Counted from the stretch's first letter, positions 46,606 to 57,554 are shown. The stretch: DNA of 64,000 nt from Alkaliflexus imshenetskii DSM 15055 (GCF_000517065.1 NZ_KI912105.1:416061-480060); one strand, 5' to 3'. A program made the numbers and translations. The notes: generated from the sequence alone by a model not told the origin.

Positions 46606-47790
46606 TTACTCCACAAAAAGCACCAATCCCTTCAGATACTCTCCTTCGGGATGGTAAATACTGACGGGGTGGTCAGCAGGCTGTTCCAACTGGTGTAAAA
46701 TTTTCACATTACGTCCGCTACGTGCGGCAGCGGAAAACACTGTGGTACGAAAAGCATCGCGCGACACCACCTGCGAGCATGAAAAGGTGAAGAGGATACC
46801 ACCCGGCGCTATTTGCTCCAAGGCTTTTGAATTCAACCGCTTATAACCCTGCAGGGCGTTTTTCACCACATTCATGTGTTTGGCAAATGCAGGTGGATCA
46901 AGCACCATTAAATCATATTTGTGTTTTGATGATTCCATGAAACGAAATGCATCCATTGCAAAAGCCTCGTGACGGTTGTCGCCAGGGAAATTCAGTTCCA
47001 CGTTTTCGTTGGTAAGTTGTACGGCCCGCTCCGAACTGTCAACAGAATGTACCATGGAGGCACCACCCCTCATGGCATAAAATGAAAAGCCTCCGGTATA
47101 ACAAAACATGTTGAGCACAGAACGACCTTTGCTGTATCTCTCAAGCAGTGCGCGATTGTCACGTTGATCCACAAAAAAACCTGTTTTCTGGCCTTTCTCC
47201 CAATCTACATTAAACTTTAATCCGTTTTCGAGCGCAATACGTGTAGAGCTTCGTCCCCAAATAAATCCATTCTGAGGATCCACATCGGCTTTAAAAGGCA
47301 GCGTACCTTCAGATTTCTCATATACGGCGGTTAAAGCCTCGCCCAACACAGAGCGCATGGCTTTTACCAGCGTTTCGCGTAAGCGATACATGGCCACTGT
47401 ATGCATCTGCACCACGGCAGTTGTATCATACATATCAACAATCAACCCCGGCAACCCGTCGCCCTCACCATGAACAAGGCGAAAAGCATTGGTATGCGAC
47501 GAACCGGCCAAGCCGGCTATTTTACGCAGGTTCCAGGCAGCTTCAATTTTACGACTCCAGAAGTTGTCATCTATTACTTCATCACGGAATGTTATCACAC
47601 GCACGGCAATGGAGCCTATCTGATAATGGCCATAAGCCAGAAAATTGTCATGAGCATCGTGAACGGCAACCAAATCGCCCTCTTCAAGATTTCCGCGCAC
47701 GTTTTTCACAGCGCCCGAGAAAACCCAGGGGTGAAATCTTTTTAAGCTTTGCTCCTTACCGGGCTTTAAATAAATTATGGGTATTTGCAT
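46606..47790 (-). CDS. RlmI-like 23S rRNA (cytosine-5) methyltransferase
   Basis: 394 residues. An N-terminal PUA domain starts with LKPGKEQSLKRFHPWVFSGAV, a linker resembles the RlmI EEhEAD-like middle part, and a class I SAM domain carries VLNMFCYTGGFSFYAM (motif I), VHSVDSSERAVQL and the catalytic motifs MVLDPPAFAKHM and FSCSQVVS. In E. coli RlmI methylates C1962 of 23S rRNA. Orthology in Bacteroidota is by family, so the exact base is inferred. It lies 17 bases after the exonuclease gene. Confidence 0.88.
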   Translation of the reverse strand: MQIPIIYLKPGKEQSLKRFHPWVFSGAVKNVRGNLEEGDLVAVHDAHDNFLAYGHYQIGSIAVRVITFRDEVIDDNFWSRKIEAAWNLRKIAGLAGSSHTNAFRLVHGEGDGLPGLIVDMYDTTAVVQMHTVAMYRLRETLVKAMRSVLGEALTAVYEKSEGTLPFKADVDPQNGFIWGRSSTRIALENGLKFNVDWEKGQKTGFFVDQRDNRALLERYSKGRSVLNMFCYTGGFSFYAMRGGASMVHSVDSSERAVQLTNENVELNFPGDNRHEAFAMDAFRFMESSKHKYDLMVLDPPAFAKHMNVVKNALQGYKRLNSKALEQIAPGGILFTFSCSQVVSRDAFRTTVFSAAARSGRNVKILHQLEQPADHPVSIYHPEGEYLKGLVLFVE

Positions 47791-47807
47791 AAAAGAGAGA
47801 GAGATAT

Positions 47808-48416
47808 CTAATTTCGATAATGAAGCGGTTTAATTCTAAAGTCAGGCTCCAGGCGCATAAGTTCTTCAAAGATGCGCAAAGCCACCCAGGCATCGGTAGC
47901 AGCATAATCAATCTGACCGGAAGTGAGCATATCAGCCTCCCAGTTTGAGAGCCGCTGACGCTTTGATATGCGCACGTTTAAAACAAGACCGGCCAGAGCT
48001 TTCAGGCTAAAGACATCAATTCCAAAACTCTTAACCATGTCCTGAAGTTCAATAAACTTAGCAGGTTTAAAGCGGGCCAGTTTATTGAGTCCACGCAAGT
48101 CGTCGCGAATGCCGACACCCACTTTAACCACTTTAGGATTTTCGAGCAGGCGCACCAAGTCGGGAGAAAAACCTGTTTTATTCAGCCTGAAAAGAAACGC
48201 AGCATTTGGCGTAGAGAGTTGCATCAAAGAGATATGATTGGCCTCCCCTTTCTTAAACGATGGTCGTGTTTCGGTGTCAAATCCAAGCACCTTTTCCGCT
48301 CTAAGTAGTTCTACAATTTCGGAAACCCTCTCCGGATCTTCTACAACCGTGATTATGCCGGTAAACTGACACAATGGCAATTCTCCTATAGCCTCTTTAC
48401 TTATGCTGCTATCCAT
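47808..48416 (-). CDS. 3'-5' exonuclease domain protein (DEDDy type)
   Basis: A 202-residue protein made of one RNase D-like exonuclease domain. The catalytic acids are visible: DxE in VLGFDTETRPSF, a second aspartate in GVGIRDDLRGL and the YxxxD motif in YAATDAWVALRIF. It lacks the HRDC domains of RNase D. The substrate may be RNA or single-stranded DNA. It is 17 bases before the RlmI-like gene and 67 bases after the DUF5063 gene, so it belongs to the same transcript. Confidence 0.88.
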   Translation of the reverse strand: MDSSISKEAIGELPLCQFTGIITVVEDPERVSEIVELLRAEKVLGFDTETRPSFKKGEANHISLMQLSTPNAAFLFRLNKTGFSPDLVRLLENPKVVKVGVGIRDDLRGLNKLARFKPAKFIELQDMVKSFGIDVFSLKALAGLVLNVRISKRQRLSNWEADMLTSGQIDYAATDAWVALRIFEELMRLEPDFRIKPLHYRN

Positions 48417-48483
48417 TCAAAAAAACTTAAGTTGTGTATTTGCTAAAATTATGCTGACAACTAAGTAAGTTGTAATACCTTAT

Positions 48484-49122
48484 CTATTCATCGTCGTGAA
48501 AATCGTCCTGAAACTCACGTTGCCGTTGCGAAAGAATCCAGTGGTCGGTTTTTCTTCCTTCAGATTCAGGCCCATCAGCTGCATCCTCGTCATCGTCAAT
48601 ATTTTCACCACCATAACTGACCATGTGAAGTGCACGTAACACATTTACAAGCCTTTGACCCCAATAACTTTCAAAATTGGTTTGCAGCTCTACCAGTGCA
48701 TCGTTCATAATTTCTGTTACAGCACTTCTGTAGCTCATTAAAAAATCCTTCACATCCTGATAAATATCGGCCATATTTTCAGAGATGGTGGAGGTTAAAG
48801 GCAATTCGCTTCTTTGCATATCGGCCGTGAAAACCTCAAGATAATCATCAAAGCGCCCCATTGTGGTTTGCACCTGATAGCGGATGTACTCATAATCCTC
48901 CTCAGTAACATGCTTTTCAAGATACTCATCCAGTACAGACTCACTCTTGGGCAACATGCCCGATTTCAGATAGAGTAAAGGAAGAATTTTGAGTGCTGTA
49001 CCAACAAATTCGGGGCGTGACTGATTGCCCACACCTTCGAGCCAGGCGCAAAACTCCCGACTAACAGTAACAAATTCAATCACATTTGGCGAATATACCG
49101 GATGTTCAAAACTATCTTCCAT
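48484..49122 (-). CDS. DUF5063 family protein
   Basis: About 212 residues from the ATG at 49120-49122; the longer frame upstream is a hydrophobic stretch without family similarity. It is an all-helical soluble protein with an acidic C-terminal tail (NIDDDEDAADGPESEG and DDFHDDE). The N-terminal part (VIEFVTVSREFCAWLEG) and the middle YQDVKDFLMSYR are typical of DUF5063, a Bacteroidota family of unknown function. It often lies next to the 3'-5' exonuclease gene, as here, and could be a partner protein; this is inference. Confidence 0.8.
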   Translation of the reverse strand: MEDSFEHPVYSPNVIEFVTVSREFCAWLEGVGNQSRPEFVGTALKILPLLYLKSGMLPKSESVLDEYLEKHVTEEDYEYIRYQVQTTMGRFDDYLEVFTADMQRSELPLTSTISENMADIYQDVKDFLMSYRSAVTEIMNDALVELQTNFESYWGQRLVNVLRALHMVSYGGENIDDDEDAADGPESEGRKTDHWILSQRQREFQDDFHDDE

Positions 49123-49266
49123 CTTAATTTTAAAATATTCAACGATGCTGCTGCAAAATATCGGGTTGAAAACGAAGATTACTGAAAACTCAAACAATCT
49201 CAATTTCCACACCAATACAATTTCGCAAAGTTAGTAAAAAGCATGAAACAAACATCCCTTTCTGTA

Positions 49267-51198
49267 TCACTCTCTTCCGACCCATTCCAATAAACCCTCA
49301 TCATTTTCACCTATCACATCAGTTTCTTCCAACCAATGTAATACTTTCCATGCTTTTGCTCTATCTACGCCGCAAGAATCCGCAAGTTCATCGGCAGCCA
49401 TAGGTTTTCGGGATAACGTTTCTCTTATGCGGGTTTCAATTTTTTCGAACTCTGCATCGGTGAGATCCCTTTTCTTTCGTTCCAGACACACATCACAATG
49501 GCCGCAATTAACTGTGCTTTGCTGTCCAAAATAGTTTAGAAGCAATCGGCTGCGGCAAACATTACGCAGTGTGGCATAATCAATCACTGCATCCACACGC
49601 TGACGGTATTGCTCCTTACGATCGGCGTACACCTCGTTTGGCAATACCACATGGCGGGTCTCCTCACGACGCTGAAGATAGGTAACCAGTGGCGTACGCC
49701 GTTGGGGGATATAATGGATGACACCGCGCTTAGACAAACCCTGAAATGCATTGTACACATCCTCTTTTGACACATTCATGCGTTTGGCAATGGCTTCCTC
49801 ATCCACAGGTGCATACTCGGTAAAAAGTCCGGTGTAACTGCGCAACAATATTTTGATATATGGATCGTACATTGCATTTGCCACCTGAAACTTATACAGT
49901 TCAAAATTATCCATTAGCACCATAACCTTGGATGGTATATCTACATCTTCGGAAAACGCCAGATAGCCGGCTCTCTGCAATATTTTAAGGCTGCTAAACA
50001 CAGTGAGTACGTTAAATCCAAAGGCAGCACAAAACCGCCCGATATTGAAATCAAAAATTTGCTCATGGCCGGCACCCACGGCAATCTGGAAAAAATTTCC
50101 CAATGCCTCATACACCCGTCTGACCACATCCTTCTCAGGGAAGGTGGTAGTTACGCTCTTGTTAAGTTGCATTTTATCGGCTACCGACCACAGCAACACC
50201 GCAAAAGCTTTTTCTTCATCGCGTCCGGCGCGTCCGGCCTCTTGAAAATATGCTTCAAGCGAGTCAGGAGCATCCATGTGAACCACCACCCTCACATCAG
50301 GTTTATCAATTCCCATCCCAAAGGCGTTTGTGGAAACAATAACCCTGCACTTACCTGACTTCCAGTTTGCCTGGCGGATATCCTTTACCTCCTGGGGCAA
50401 TCCGGCATGAAAGAAGTCGGCACTGATGCCATTTCGCTGTAACATTTCGGCATATTCGCGTGTTTTTCGGCGGTTGCGAACATATACAACAGCCGTACCA
50501 CGTACTGATTTAAGGATACGAAGTAGTTGCTCCTCTTTATCCTCGGCATGACGCACCACATAGGCGAGGTTGCTTCGCTCAAAGCTTTTCTGAAATACAT
50601 TCTTCTCTTTAAAATGTAACCGTTCCTGAATATCTTCCACTACGCGCGGTGTGGCAGTGGCAGTGAGCGCCAACACCGGCACACCTGGCAAATGCTCACG
50701 TATTTCAGATATCTTGAGATAACTAGGTCGGAAGTCGTAACCCCACTGAGAGATGCAGTGAGCCTCATCAATGGCGAGTAAATTCACCTTGAGGTGAGGT
50801 AACTTAGACAAAAAAAGTTCAGTGGACAAGCGTTCAGGTGACAGATACATAAACTTATAATCACCATAAATGCAATTGTCGAAGGCTGAGAGAATTTCGT
50901 TATAGGTTAGTCCTGAGTGAATAGCATAGGCCTTTATGCCTTTCTTCTTAAGATTCTCAACCTGATCCTTCATTAGGGCGATTAACGGCGTAACCACCAG
51001 ACAGATACCTTCGTGCGCCATTGCCGGCACCTGAAATGTGATGGACTTGCCACCACCTGTAGGCAGCAATCCTAGCGTATCACGCCCCGCCCCAACCGAT
51101 TGGATTATATCCTCCTGTAACGGGCGAAAATCATCATAACCCCAATATTTTTTTAATATTTCACGATAAGTGTTCTCCACAGCAACAGTATAAGCCAA
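49267..51198 (-). CDS. recQ: RecQ-family ATP-dependent DNA helicase
   Basis: 643 residues. Domains in order: DEAD-type helicase (FRPLQEDIIQSV, Walker A LLPTGGGKSITF, DEAHCISQWG), helicase C-terminal (FGMGIDKPDVRVV, QEAGRAGRDE), RQC zinc-binding with the cysteines of NVCRSRLLLNYFG and CGHCDVC, and a winged helix. The HRDC domain of E. coli RecQ is missing, as in the shorter RecQ of Bacteroidota. It unwinds DNA in repair and fork restart. The start used is TTG at 51196-51198; a GTG six codons later is an alternative. It is separated from ssb by a terminator. Confidence 0.93.
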   Translation of the reverse strand: MAYTVAVENTYREILKKYWGYDDFRPLQEDIIQSVGAGRDTLGLLPTGGGKSITFQVPAMAHEGICLVVTPLIALMKDQVENLKKKGIKAYAIHSGLTYNEILSAFDNCIYGDYKFMYLSPERLSTELFLSKLPHLKVNLLAIDEAHCISQWGYDFRPSYLKISEIREHLPGVPVLALTATATPRVVEDIQERLHFKEKNVFQKSFERSNLAYVVRHAEDKEEQLLRILKSVRGTAVVYVRNRRKTREYAEMLQRNGISADFFHAGLPQEVKDIRQANWKSGKCRVIVSTNAFGMGIDKPDVRVVVHMDAPDSLEAYFQEAGRAGRDEEKAFAVLLWSVADKMQLNKSVTTTFPEKDVVRRVYEALGNFFQIAVGAGHEQIFDFNIGRFCAAFGFNVLTVFSSLKILQRAGYLAFSEDVDIPSKVMVLMDNFELYKFQVANAMYDPYIKILLRSYTGLFTEYAPVDEEAIAKRMNVSKEDVYNAFQGLSKRGVIHYIPQRRTPLVTYLQRREETRHVVLPNEVYADRKEQYRQRVDAVIDYATLRNVCRSRLLLNYFGQQSTVNCGHCDVCLERKKRDLTDAEFEKIETRIRETLSRKPMAADELADSCGVDRAKAWKVLHWLEETDVIGENDEGLLEWVGRE

Positions 51199-51283
51199 AT
51201 AGTTTTTCGGTTATAAACACACGCCCAAAAGTATGTGAGCAACCGTGAAATTAATCAATTTATAATTATCCTCATGGTTAGCG

Positions 51284-51317
51284 AAAAAAAAGGAGTTGCC
51301 ATACTGACAACCCCCTT
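51284..51317 (-). terminator. Rho-independent terminator after ssb
   Basis: On the minus strand, AAGGGGGTTG (51317-51308) pairs with CAACTCCTT with one mismatch, followed by a run of T (complement of A at 51284-51290). It lies about 30 bases after the ssb stop and ends that transcript before recQ. Confidence 0.85.
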
Positions 51318-51349
51318 ATCCTTACTAAATAAAACAACTATGTCTATAG

Positions 51350-51664
51350 CTAATTTACAAACTCTATCTCCTTCACCTTCACACCAATAAATGATTTCAA
51401 TTCACCATCCTTGCCGGTATAAGCTTCACTTTCGGGAACTCCCTCTATAAGCACCTTCTTTCCTTTCTTGAGGTAATCGGCAACCCGAGAGTTCTGGTCG
51501 CGCCACATATTGGCCTTAATCCATTCGGTTTTCTCAACCTTTTTGCCCTCGCTGTCTTTATAATCCATCGAAACAGCTACATTAAATTTGATAAGCTTAC
51601 TGCTTCCAACCTCCTTAACTTCAGCGTCATTACCTAGAACGCCTGACAAAAAAATCTTTAACAT
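51350..51664 (-). CDS. Short single-stranded DNA-binding protein
   Basis: About 104 residues from the ATG at 51662-51664; the longer frame upstream is not family-like. It is an OB-fold SSB: MLKIFLSGVLGNDAEVKEV, IKFNVAVSMDYKDSEGKKVEKTEWIKANMW and GKKVLIEGVPESEAYTG. It ends at VKEIEFVN directly after the OB fold. The acidic, interaction-mediating tail (DDIPF type) of replicative SSB is absent. It is therefore probably a second SSB paralogue, for repair or a mobile element, rather than the replication SSB. A terminator follows. Confidence 0.85.
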   Translation of the reverse strand: MLKIFLSGVLGNDAEVKEVGSSKLIKFNVAVSMDYKDSEGKKVEKTEWIKANMWRDQNSRVADYLKKGKKVLIEGVPESEAYTGKDGELKSFIGVKVKEIEFVN

Positions 51665-51762
51665 TGTTATAATTGTTTTTGGGTTAAAAAACGGGTTAAA
51701 ACGAGAGCTAAATTTATCAAAACGTTTAATGAAAGTCAACACTAGGTTAACACATAATAGTA

Positions 51763-53433
51763 TTAATACGAAAAACTACTGCCGCCAAGAAACTCTCTCA
51801 ATATGGATGTAGGCGGGATTTCACGTGGCATCATAGGCTTAAAATAGCTAAAAAACTTTAAGAGGCGGTTGGCTTCTGAATATTCAGGCTGATTGGGCTG
51901 AACCTCGAGCAGGATAGGTTCTGCAAAAGGCTTAAGAACAGCCAGCTCATAAAGCAGTGCTGTATTAAACATCACATCGGCCTCCTCCTGAAATGGGAAA
52001 ATGTGCTTCTCCTCGCCCCTTCGTACGCTTGCCCAGCGGGAAATTGTATCGCGGGCAGAGTATTTCCGATACTTATAATCGCGTACAATTCGTCTGATTA
52101 GGCGGTTGTCGGTAGTTGGGATGCGGTTATGGTCATCGATATTTACCGAAGTTAGTGCTGATACATATACTTTAAATTTAGCATCGTTTGAAACCGATGG
52201 CGTAAGCTGTGGGTTGAGCCCGTGTATCCCTTCAATTATCAGAATATTTTGGCTGGTCATGCGCATCTTTTCACCATCATAAAACCGTTCACCGGTTTCA
52301 AAAGAGAATTTCGGAAGTTCCACCTCTTCACCAGCCAGCAAAGCCACCAGGTGCTCATTAAACAGTTTTAGGTCTATAGATTCCAAAGCCTCAAAATCAT
52401 AGTCGCCATTTTCGTCGCGAGGCGTATGTTCCCTATCTACAAAATAGTTGTCCAGAGAGAGATTTAGTGGTTTAATACCTGACACAAGCAACTGTATGGC
52501 AAGGCGTTTACTAAAAGTTGTTTTACCACTGGATGATGGACCACTGATAAGTACTATCTTTATTTTATCCTTTCGAGCAGAAATGCGGTCGGCAATATGA
52601 GCTATTTTCTTCTCGTGCAGTGCCTCGGTTACTTTTATGATGGTTTCTGATTTTCCATTACCGGCAGATTTATTCAGGTCACTTATTTTGGTGACATTTA
52701 AAATTTTATTCCACTGGCTATATTCTCTGAAAATTTCAAACAACTTATTTTGAATAATGAGATCCTCCACTTCGTTAGGATTGGAGGCTTTCGGCACTCT
52801 TAAAAGCATTCCGTTGTAATACTTATTCAGGTCGAATACTTTCAGATAACCGCTCGATGGCACCAAAAAACCATAAAATATGCCAACATGCTCACCCAGA
52901 GTGTAATACGAGGTGTAATACTGGCCGCGGTGGCGAATTAAGCCGGTTTTATCGTCAAGACCTCTCTCTTCAAAAAGTCTAATTACCTCATCCGTTTCCT
53001 CCTTTTGCTTCACGAATGGCAGATCCCGAGCCACTATCTCACGCATTTTTTCAGCCAAATCGATGGTCATCTGCACAGTTAGCTCGCAGTTCAAATTATC
53101 CAATTCGCAATAAAATCCTTTACTCACCGAATGCTCAACTCGAAGACGGGCACCGGGAAACAACTCTTCGACAGCAGCATACAGCACAAAAGAGAGGCTT
53201 CGCACATACATGCGCATGCCATCCGGATGGCTGACATCTATAAACTTAACTGTTTTTGGGTTGAATAATTCAAAGGAAACATCCCTTAACCGGTTATTCA
53301 CCATTGCTCCTAAAATGGGATTTGCCAATTTAACATCCATGAGTTTGGCAGTTTCTGACAATGTGATGCCGCGTGGTGCGTGTACTTCGCTATTGTTATT
53401 AATACATTTGATTTTAATCTCTTTTTCAGTCAT
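51763..53433 (-). CDS. TGS-fused nucleoside (uridine-like) kinase
   Basis: A 556-residue two-part protein. The first 240 residues resemble the TGS and second additional domains of threonyl-tRNA synthetase (VHAPRGITLSETAKLM, and the HSVSKGFYCEL region). A phosphoribulokinase/uridine kinase domain follows with Walker A ISGPSSSGKTTFSKRL, LDNYFVDREHTPRDENG and DFEALESIDLKLFNEHL. Such fusions are common in Bacteroidota and Firmicutes and are annotated as nucleoside kinases. They are thought to make UMP or CMP in salvage; the role of the TGS part is not known. It stands alone, read from the ATG at 53431-53433. Confidence 0.88.
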   Translation of the reverse strand: MTEKEIKIKCINNNSEVHAPRGITLSETAKLMDVKLANPILGAMVNNRLRDVSFELFNPKTVKFIDVSHPDGMRMYVRSLSFVLYAAVEELFPGARLRVEHSVSKGFYCELDNLNCELTVQMTIDLAEKMREIVARDLPFVKQKEETDEVIRLFEERGLDDKTGLIRHRGQYYTSYYTLGEHVGIFYGFLVPSSGYLKVFDLNKYYNGMLLRVPKASNPNEVEDLIIQNKLFEIFREYSQWNKILNVTKISDLNKSAGNGKSETIIKVTEALHEKKIAHIADRISARKDKIKIVLISGPSSSGKTTFSKRLAIQLLVSGIKPLNLSLDNYFVDREHTPRDENGDYDFEALESIDLKLFNEHLVALLAGEEVELPKFSFETGERFYDGEKMRMTSQNILIIEGIHGLNPQLTPSVSNDAKFKVYVSALTSVNIDDHNRIPTTDNRLIRRIVRDYKYRKYSARDTISRWASVRRGEEKHIFPFQEEADVMFNTALLYELAVLKPFAEPILLEVQPNQPEYSEANRLLKFFSYFKPMMPREIPPTSILREFLGGSSFSY

Positions 53434-53654
53434 ATAGAAACACTATTTTTTGATTCTTGTATGTTGGGTGATATGCACGATTATTTAAATATTAACAGTT
53501 CCCCTAAACATGAAACTGGCAGGAGCAATTGGTTTTGAGCAAAATTCATTCCCAAAATCACCATCACGAGGATTTAGCTGGTTGATTTAATTGCTCTGAA
53601 GCCAATTACCACTGCCTTAAATGTAATTCAAAAGATGCTTTTAACAATCAGTCG

Positions 53655-54017
53655 CTAAAGTTTAGGATTTGGACCATATTGATTCTCACCCAAATTGCTA
53701 TCAGTTGCCATTAAAACTAAAAGCCATATTGCACCAATAAATGGAATCAATCCAACCAAAATCATCCATCCACTTTTACCGATATCATGCAGTCGTCTTA
53801 CCGTCACAGCCAATGCAGGTATCAACAAAACCAGCGAATAGAGAATGTAAATCACACCATAAGGAAGAATTCCTATGGTGGTTCCTACAATGTTATCTAA
53901 ACCCATTGCAACAATAGTAAAGATAATATTGAACAATACAAACATCCAGTATTCCTTTCTTCTGGCTCGGCCATCGAAATCAGCATACTTTTTAAGAACC
54001 TGTAAATACCATTCCAT
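53655..54017 (-). CDS. DUF805 family inner-membrane protein
   Basis: A 120-residue protein with three or four hydrophobic segments. It carries the DUF805 signature: YADFDGRARRKEYWMFVLFN at the N-terminus and TVRRLHDIGKSGWMIL in the centre, then FIGAIWLLVLMATDSNLGENQYGPNP at the end. Homologues are E. coli YhaH/YhaI-like proteins, whose function is unknown. The gene lies alone, with wide gaps on both sides. Confidence 0.88.
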   Translation of the reverse strand: MEWYLQVLKKYADFDGRARRKEYWMFVLFNIIFTIVAMGLDNIVGTTIGILPYGVIYILYSLVLLIPALAVTVRRLHDIGKSGWMILVGLIPFIGAIWLLVLMATDSNLGENQYGPNPKL

Positions 54018-54651
54018 AGATAAAATTGTTAAAATTACCCCTACTCGTCTGGCTTTTCGGATTCGCCCTGTTTTTTAGAGTGGTTACTCGTCTCCACTAA
54101 TTAAAAATTTAAAGAATTGTGCATCGTTAAATCCTAATTAAAGTTCTACCAAACACTATTTAATTCTTATACACCTCCTCTTTTTTGATACTTAAAGAGC
54201 AACACAATGCAGTACACCAAAAGCCAAGAAATCAGATGATAGAGCAAATTATAGAATCAATCATCTAAGCACTAACTATGCAAAATAATAAAAATATGGT
54301 GATAATCAAGGGATTTTTGATGTAAGACATCATTGGCCGTGATGAGAAGCTATGAAATTACGATGACGAAAGAATCTACAAATTGACACGCTGCCTGCTA
54401 TCTAAAATCAACTTCATAAACCTACTGATATTCAATGTTTCGAATCCAACAGGTTTAAAAGTGACTAAGTATATACGCCAGCCATTAAAATCACTGAACA
54501 ATTCTTTAGTAAGTTATAACGCACGGACATAGATAAACCGGCAGAAGCAAGCAATTATTTGAGTCAAAACAGCGTACTATAGAGTGATTAAGTGCCCTTA
54601 TACGTCTCAAAACACCTACACTACCACAATCTAACTCACGAAAAAGCAATA
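54018..54651. other. Non-coding region between uvrA and DUF805 genes
   Basis: About 630 AT-rich bases. The string TTCGAATCC near 54439 looks like a tRNA T-loop but has no matching acceptor, D-arm or anticodon arm around it. No ORF, promoter or strong hairpin stands out. Confidence 0.4.
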
Positions 54652-57519
54652 CTATTTCCTGAATTCTGGTTCCTGCAGAAGAAACTGTCCGGTGTAACTC
54701 TCTGGTATGCCAATAACATCTTCGGGTGAGCCGCTGACAATGAGCTGGCCACCTTTACTACCGCCTTCGGGACCAATATCAATGATATGGTCGGCTGCCT
54801 TAACCACATCCAGGTTGTGTTCGATAACGATGACCGTATTGCCACGATCAACCAGTTTATTCAAAACATCAAGTAAAACCCTGATGTCTTCAAAATGGAG
54901 TCCTGTTGTGGGTTCATCTAAGATATAGATGGTTTTTCCGGTATCTTTTTTAGCCAGTTCGGATGAGAGCTTTACACGCTGCGACTCGCCACCCGAAAGA
55001 GTTGTGGATGGCTGACCCAACTTGATATAACCCAACCCAACCTGTTGAAGCATTTTGATTCTTTGCTGCAAAATTGGTATGTGTTCAAAAAAATCAACCG
55101 CCTGATTGATGGTCATATCCAGAACATCACTAATGGATTTTCCTTTATAGCGTACTTCGAGCGTTTCCCTGTTGTACCTTTTGCCACCGCAATCGGGACA
55201 CTCAACCATCACGTCGGGCAGGAAGTTCATCTCAATGACCTGGACACCGCCCCCTTTGCAGGTTTCGCATCGTCCTCCAGCCACATTAAAGGAGAAACGA
55301 CCTGGCTTGTAATCGCGAATTTTTGCCTCGGGCAAACCGGAGAAAATCTTTCGGATTTCGTCAAACAGTTTGGTATAGGTTGCCGGATTAGAGCGTGGCG
55401 TGCGTCCGAGTGGTGACTGATCCACATCAACCACCTTATCAACATGCTCCAAACCTATCACTTCACGATATGAAAGAGGCTCCTTTACGCCGTTGTAGAC
55501 ATGCTTATTGAGGATGGGATATAATGTTTCGTTGATGAGTGTAGATTTTCCACTACCCGAAACTCCTGTTACACATATAAATTTCCCTAAAGGAAACTGT
55601 ACATTAATATTCTTGAGGTTGTTGCCAGATGCTCCAATTATCTCGAGCACTTTTCCATTACCTTCTCTGCGCATTGCAGGCATAGGTATATTTTTTCTCC
55701 CTGTCAGGAAATCGGCAGTAAGCGATTTGGAGTTAAGTATTTGCAAAGGTGTGCCCTGCGCTACCACTTCACCGCCAAAGCGTCCGGCAAAAGGCCCCAT
55801 GTCAATCACATGGTCAGCAGCCATCATCATATCACGATCATGCTCCACCACCAATACGGAATTTCCCGTATCGCGCAGTTGCTTAAGCGACTCTATGAGG
55901 CGGTGGTTGTCACGTTGATGCAATCCAATTGAAGGTTCATCGAGAATGTAAAGCACATTCACAAGCTGGCTGCCAATTTGGGTTGCGAGCCTTATGCGTT
56001 GGCTTTCACCACCCGACAGCGTCATGGCGCCACGATCGAGCGACAGGTACTCCAGCCCCACATCCACCATGAATCCAAGGCGCGACCTAATCTCCTTCAG
56101 AATCTCCGCTGCAATAAGCTTCTGTTTGTCACTCAAGCGTTCCTCAATATTTTCGAACCATGCGCGAAGTTCCACAAGATCCATGCGGGAAAGCTCGGCA
56201 ATATTTTTTCCATCGATGCGGAAATGGAGGGCTTCCCGATTAAGCCGTTGACCATTACACTCAGGGCATTTCTTCTCGACAATATACTGGTTGGCCCATC
56301 GCTGAGCCTTAGCCGGTGCATCATCGGTCTGTTGATCAAGGATATATTTAATTACACCGCTAAAATTAAGAAAATAGTTAGAAGAGGTTCCTAGCGGTGT
56401 GTTTTTGAGAGTAAGCGGCTCATTTGTACCATAGAGAATGGCCTCCAAACCATCTTCCGGAATATCAGAAACAGGCGTCTTCAATGTAAAGCCATATTTT
56501 TCACCTATGGCCTCCAACTGCCAAAAAATGAGTGAGTTTTTATATTTTCCAAGCGGATCAATCCCACCGGCATGAATGCTCAACTTGGGATTCGGAATGA
56601 TTTTATGCATGTCAGCTTCATCAACCATGCCCAGTCCTTTACATTTTTGACAGGCGCCCTGCGGTGAGTTAAACGAAAATGAGTGAGGGGCTGGCTCATT
56701 GTAAGCAATTCCGGTAACGGGACACATGAGCAGGCGACTGAAAAAGCGTGGCTCATCGTTGTCTTTCTCAATCACCATGATGGTGTTACGCCCCTGTTTC
56801 ATAGCCAGCTTTACCGACTCTTCCAGCCGCTTTCGCTCCTTGGCTTCAACCTTCAGTTTATCAACCACCACTTCGATGAAGTGATTCTTATAACGGTCGA
56901 GTTTCATCCCATGTCGAATCTCCTTAATATCACCATCGACACGAACATTTAAAAAACCCTTTTTTCTAATCTGCTCAAACAACTCTTTATAGTGACCTTT
57001 ACGTCCTTTCACCATCGGCGAGAGGATATAGACATTTTTACCTTCAAAACGTGAAAGAATAAGATCCAGAATTTGCGTATCGGTATATTTCACCATTTTT
57101 TCGCCCGACTTATAGGAAAAGGCATCTGCAGCACGCGCATATAACAATCTCAAAAAGTCATAAATCTCAGTGATGGTTCCAACTGTTGAGCGTGGATTTT
57201 TCCCGGTTGTTTTTTGTTCTATTGAGATTACAGGGCTCAAACCGGTAATTTTATCCACATCCGGACGCTCTAGGCCACCTAAAAACTGACGCGCATAGGC
57301 AGAAAATGTCTCGATATACCGTCGCTGACCTTCGGCGTAAATGGTATCAAATGCAAGAGACGATTTCCCACTTCCACTTAATCCGGTAATAACCACAAGC
57401 TTGTTGCGTGGTATACTCACATCGATGTTTTGCAGGTTGTGCACTCTGGCGCCTAGTACTTCTATCTGATCCGCTTCATTTATCTCTGGAGCCAATTGTG
57501 CTGCTATTCCCTTACCCAT
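54652..57519 (-). CDS. uvrA: UvrA, nucleotide excision repair ATPase
   Basis: About 955 residues from the ATG at 57517-57519. The TTG ten codons upstream lies inside the -7 element, so it cannot be the start of the main transcript. Two ABC ATPase domains: [23 protein letters not shown], first signature [16 protein letters not shown] ([18 protein letters not shown]), then [19 protein letters not shown] and [19 protein letters not shown]. Zinc fingers CQKCKGLG / CPECNGQR and CETCKGGG / [10 protein letters not shown] are complete. UvrA scans DNA for damage with UvrB. It is the last core gene before the cassette region. Confidence 0.96.
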   Translation of the reverse strand: MGKGIAAQLAPEINEADQIEVLGARVHNLQNIDVSIPRNKLVVITGLSGSGKSSLAFDTIYAEGQRRYIETFSAYARQFLGGLERPDVDKITGLSPVISIEQKTTGKNPRSTVGTITEIYDFLRLLYARAADAFSYKSGEKMVKYTDTQILDLILSRFEGKNVYILSPMVKGRKGHYKELFEQIRKKGFLNVRVDGDIKEIRHGMKLDRYKNHFIEVVVDKLKVEAKERKRLEESVKLAMKQGRNTIMVIEKDNDEPRFFSRLLMCPVTGIAYNEPAPHSFSFNSPQGACQKCKGLGMVDEADMHKIIPNPKLSIHAGGIDPLGKYKNSLIFWQLEAIGEKYGFTLKTPVSDIPEDGLEAILYGTNEPLTLKNTPLGTSSNYFLNFSGVIKYILDQQTDDAPAKAQRWANQYIVEKKCPECNGQRLNREALHFRIDGKNIAELSRMDLVELRAWFENIEERLSDKQKLIAAEILKEIRSRLGFMVDVGLEYLSLDRGAMTLSGGESQRIRLATQIGSQLVNVLYILDEPSIGLHQRDNHRLIESLKQLRDTGNSVLVVEHDRDMMMAADHVIDMGPFAGRFGGEVVAQGTPLQILNSKSLTADFLTGRKNIPMPAMRREGNGKVLEIIGASGNNLKNINVQFPLGKFICVTGVSGSGKSTLINETLYPILNKHVYNGVKEPLSYREVIGLEHVDKVVDVDQSPLGRTPRSNPATYTKLFDEIRKIFSGLPEAKIRDYKPGRFSFNVAGGRCETCKGGGVQVIEMNFLPDVMVECPDCGGKRYNRETLEVRYKGKSISDVLDMTINQAVDFFEHIPILQQRIKMLQQVGLGYIKLGQPSTTLSGGESQRVKLSSELAKKDTGKTIYILDEPTTGLHFEDIRVLLDVLNKLVDRGNTVIVIEHNLDVVKAADHIIDIGPEGGSKGGQLIVSGSPEDVIGIPESYTGQFLLQEPEFRK

Positions 57520-57546
57520 AATCTGACCTATTGATTTTGTAACCTG

Positions 57547-57554
57547 CAAAGTTA
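57547..57554 (-). promoter_or_regulatory. -7 element of uvrA
   Basis: On the minus strand 57554-57547 reads TAACTTTG, fitting TAnnTTTG, 28 bases before the uvrA ATG. No TTTG is found 19 bases further upstream. Confidence 0.45.

Noticed and set aside
54430..54455. Possible tRNA T-arm (TTCGAATCC)
   Set aside because: No acceptor stem, D-arm or anticodon arm can be paired around it.
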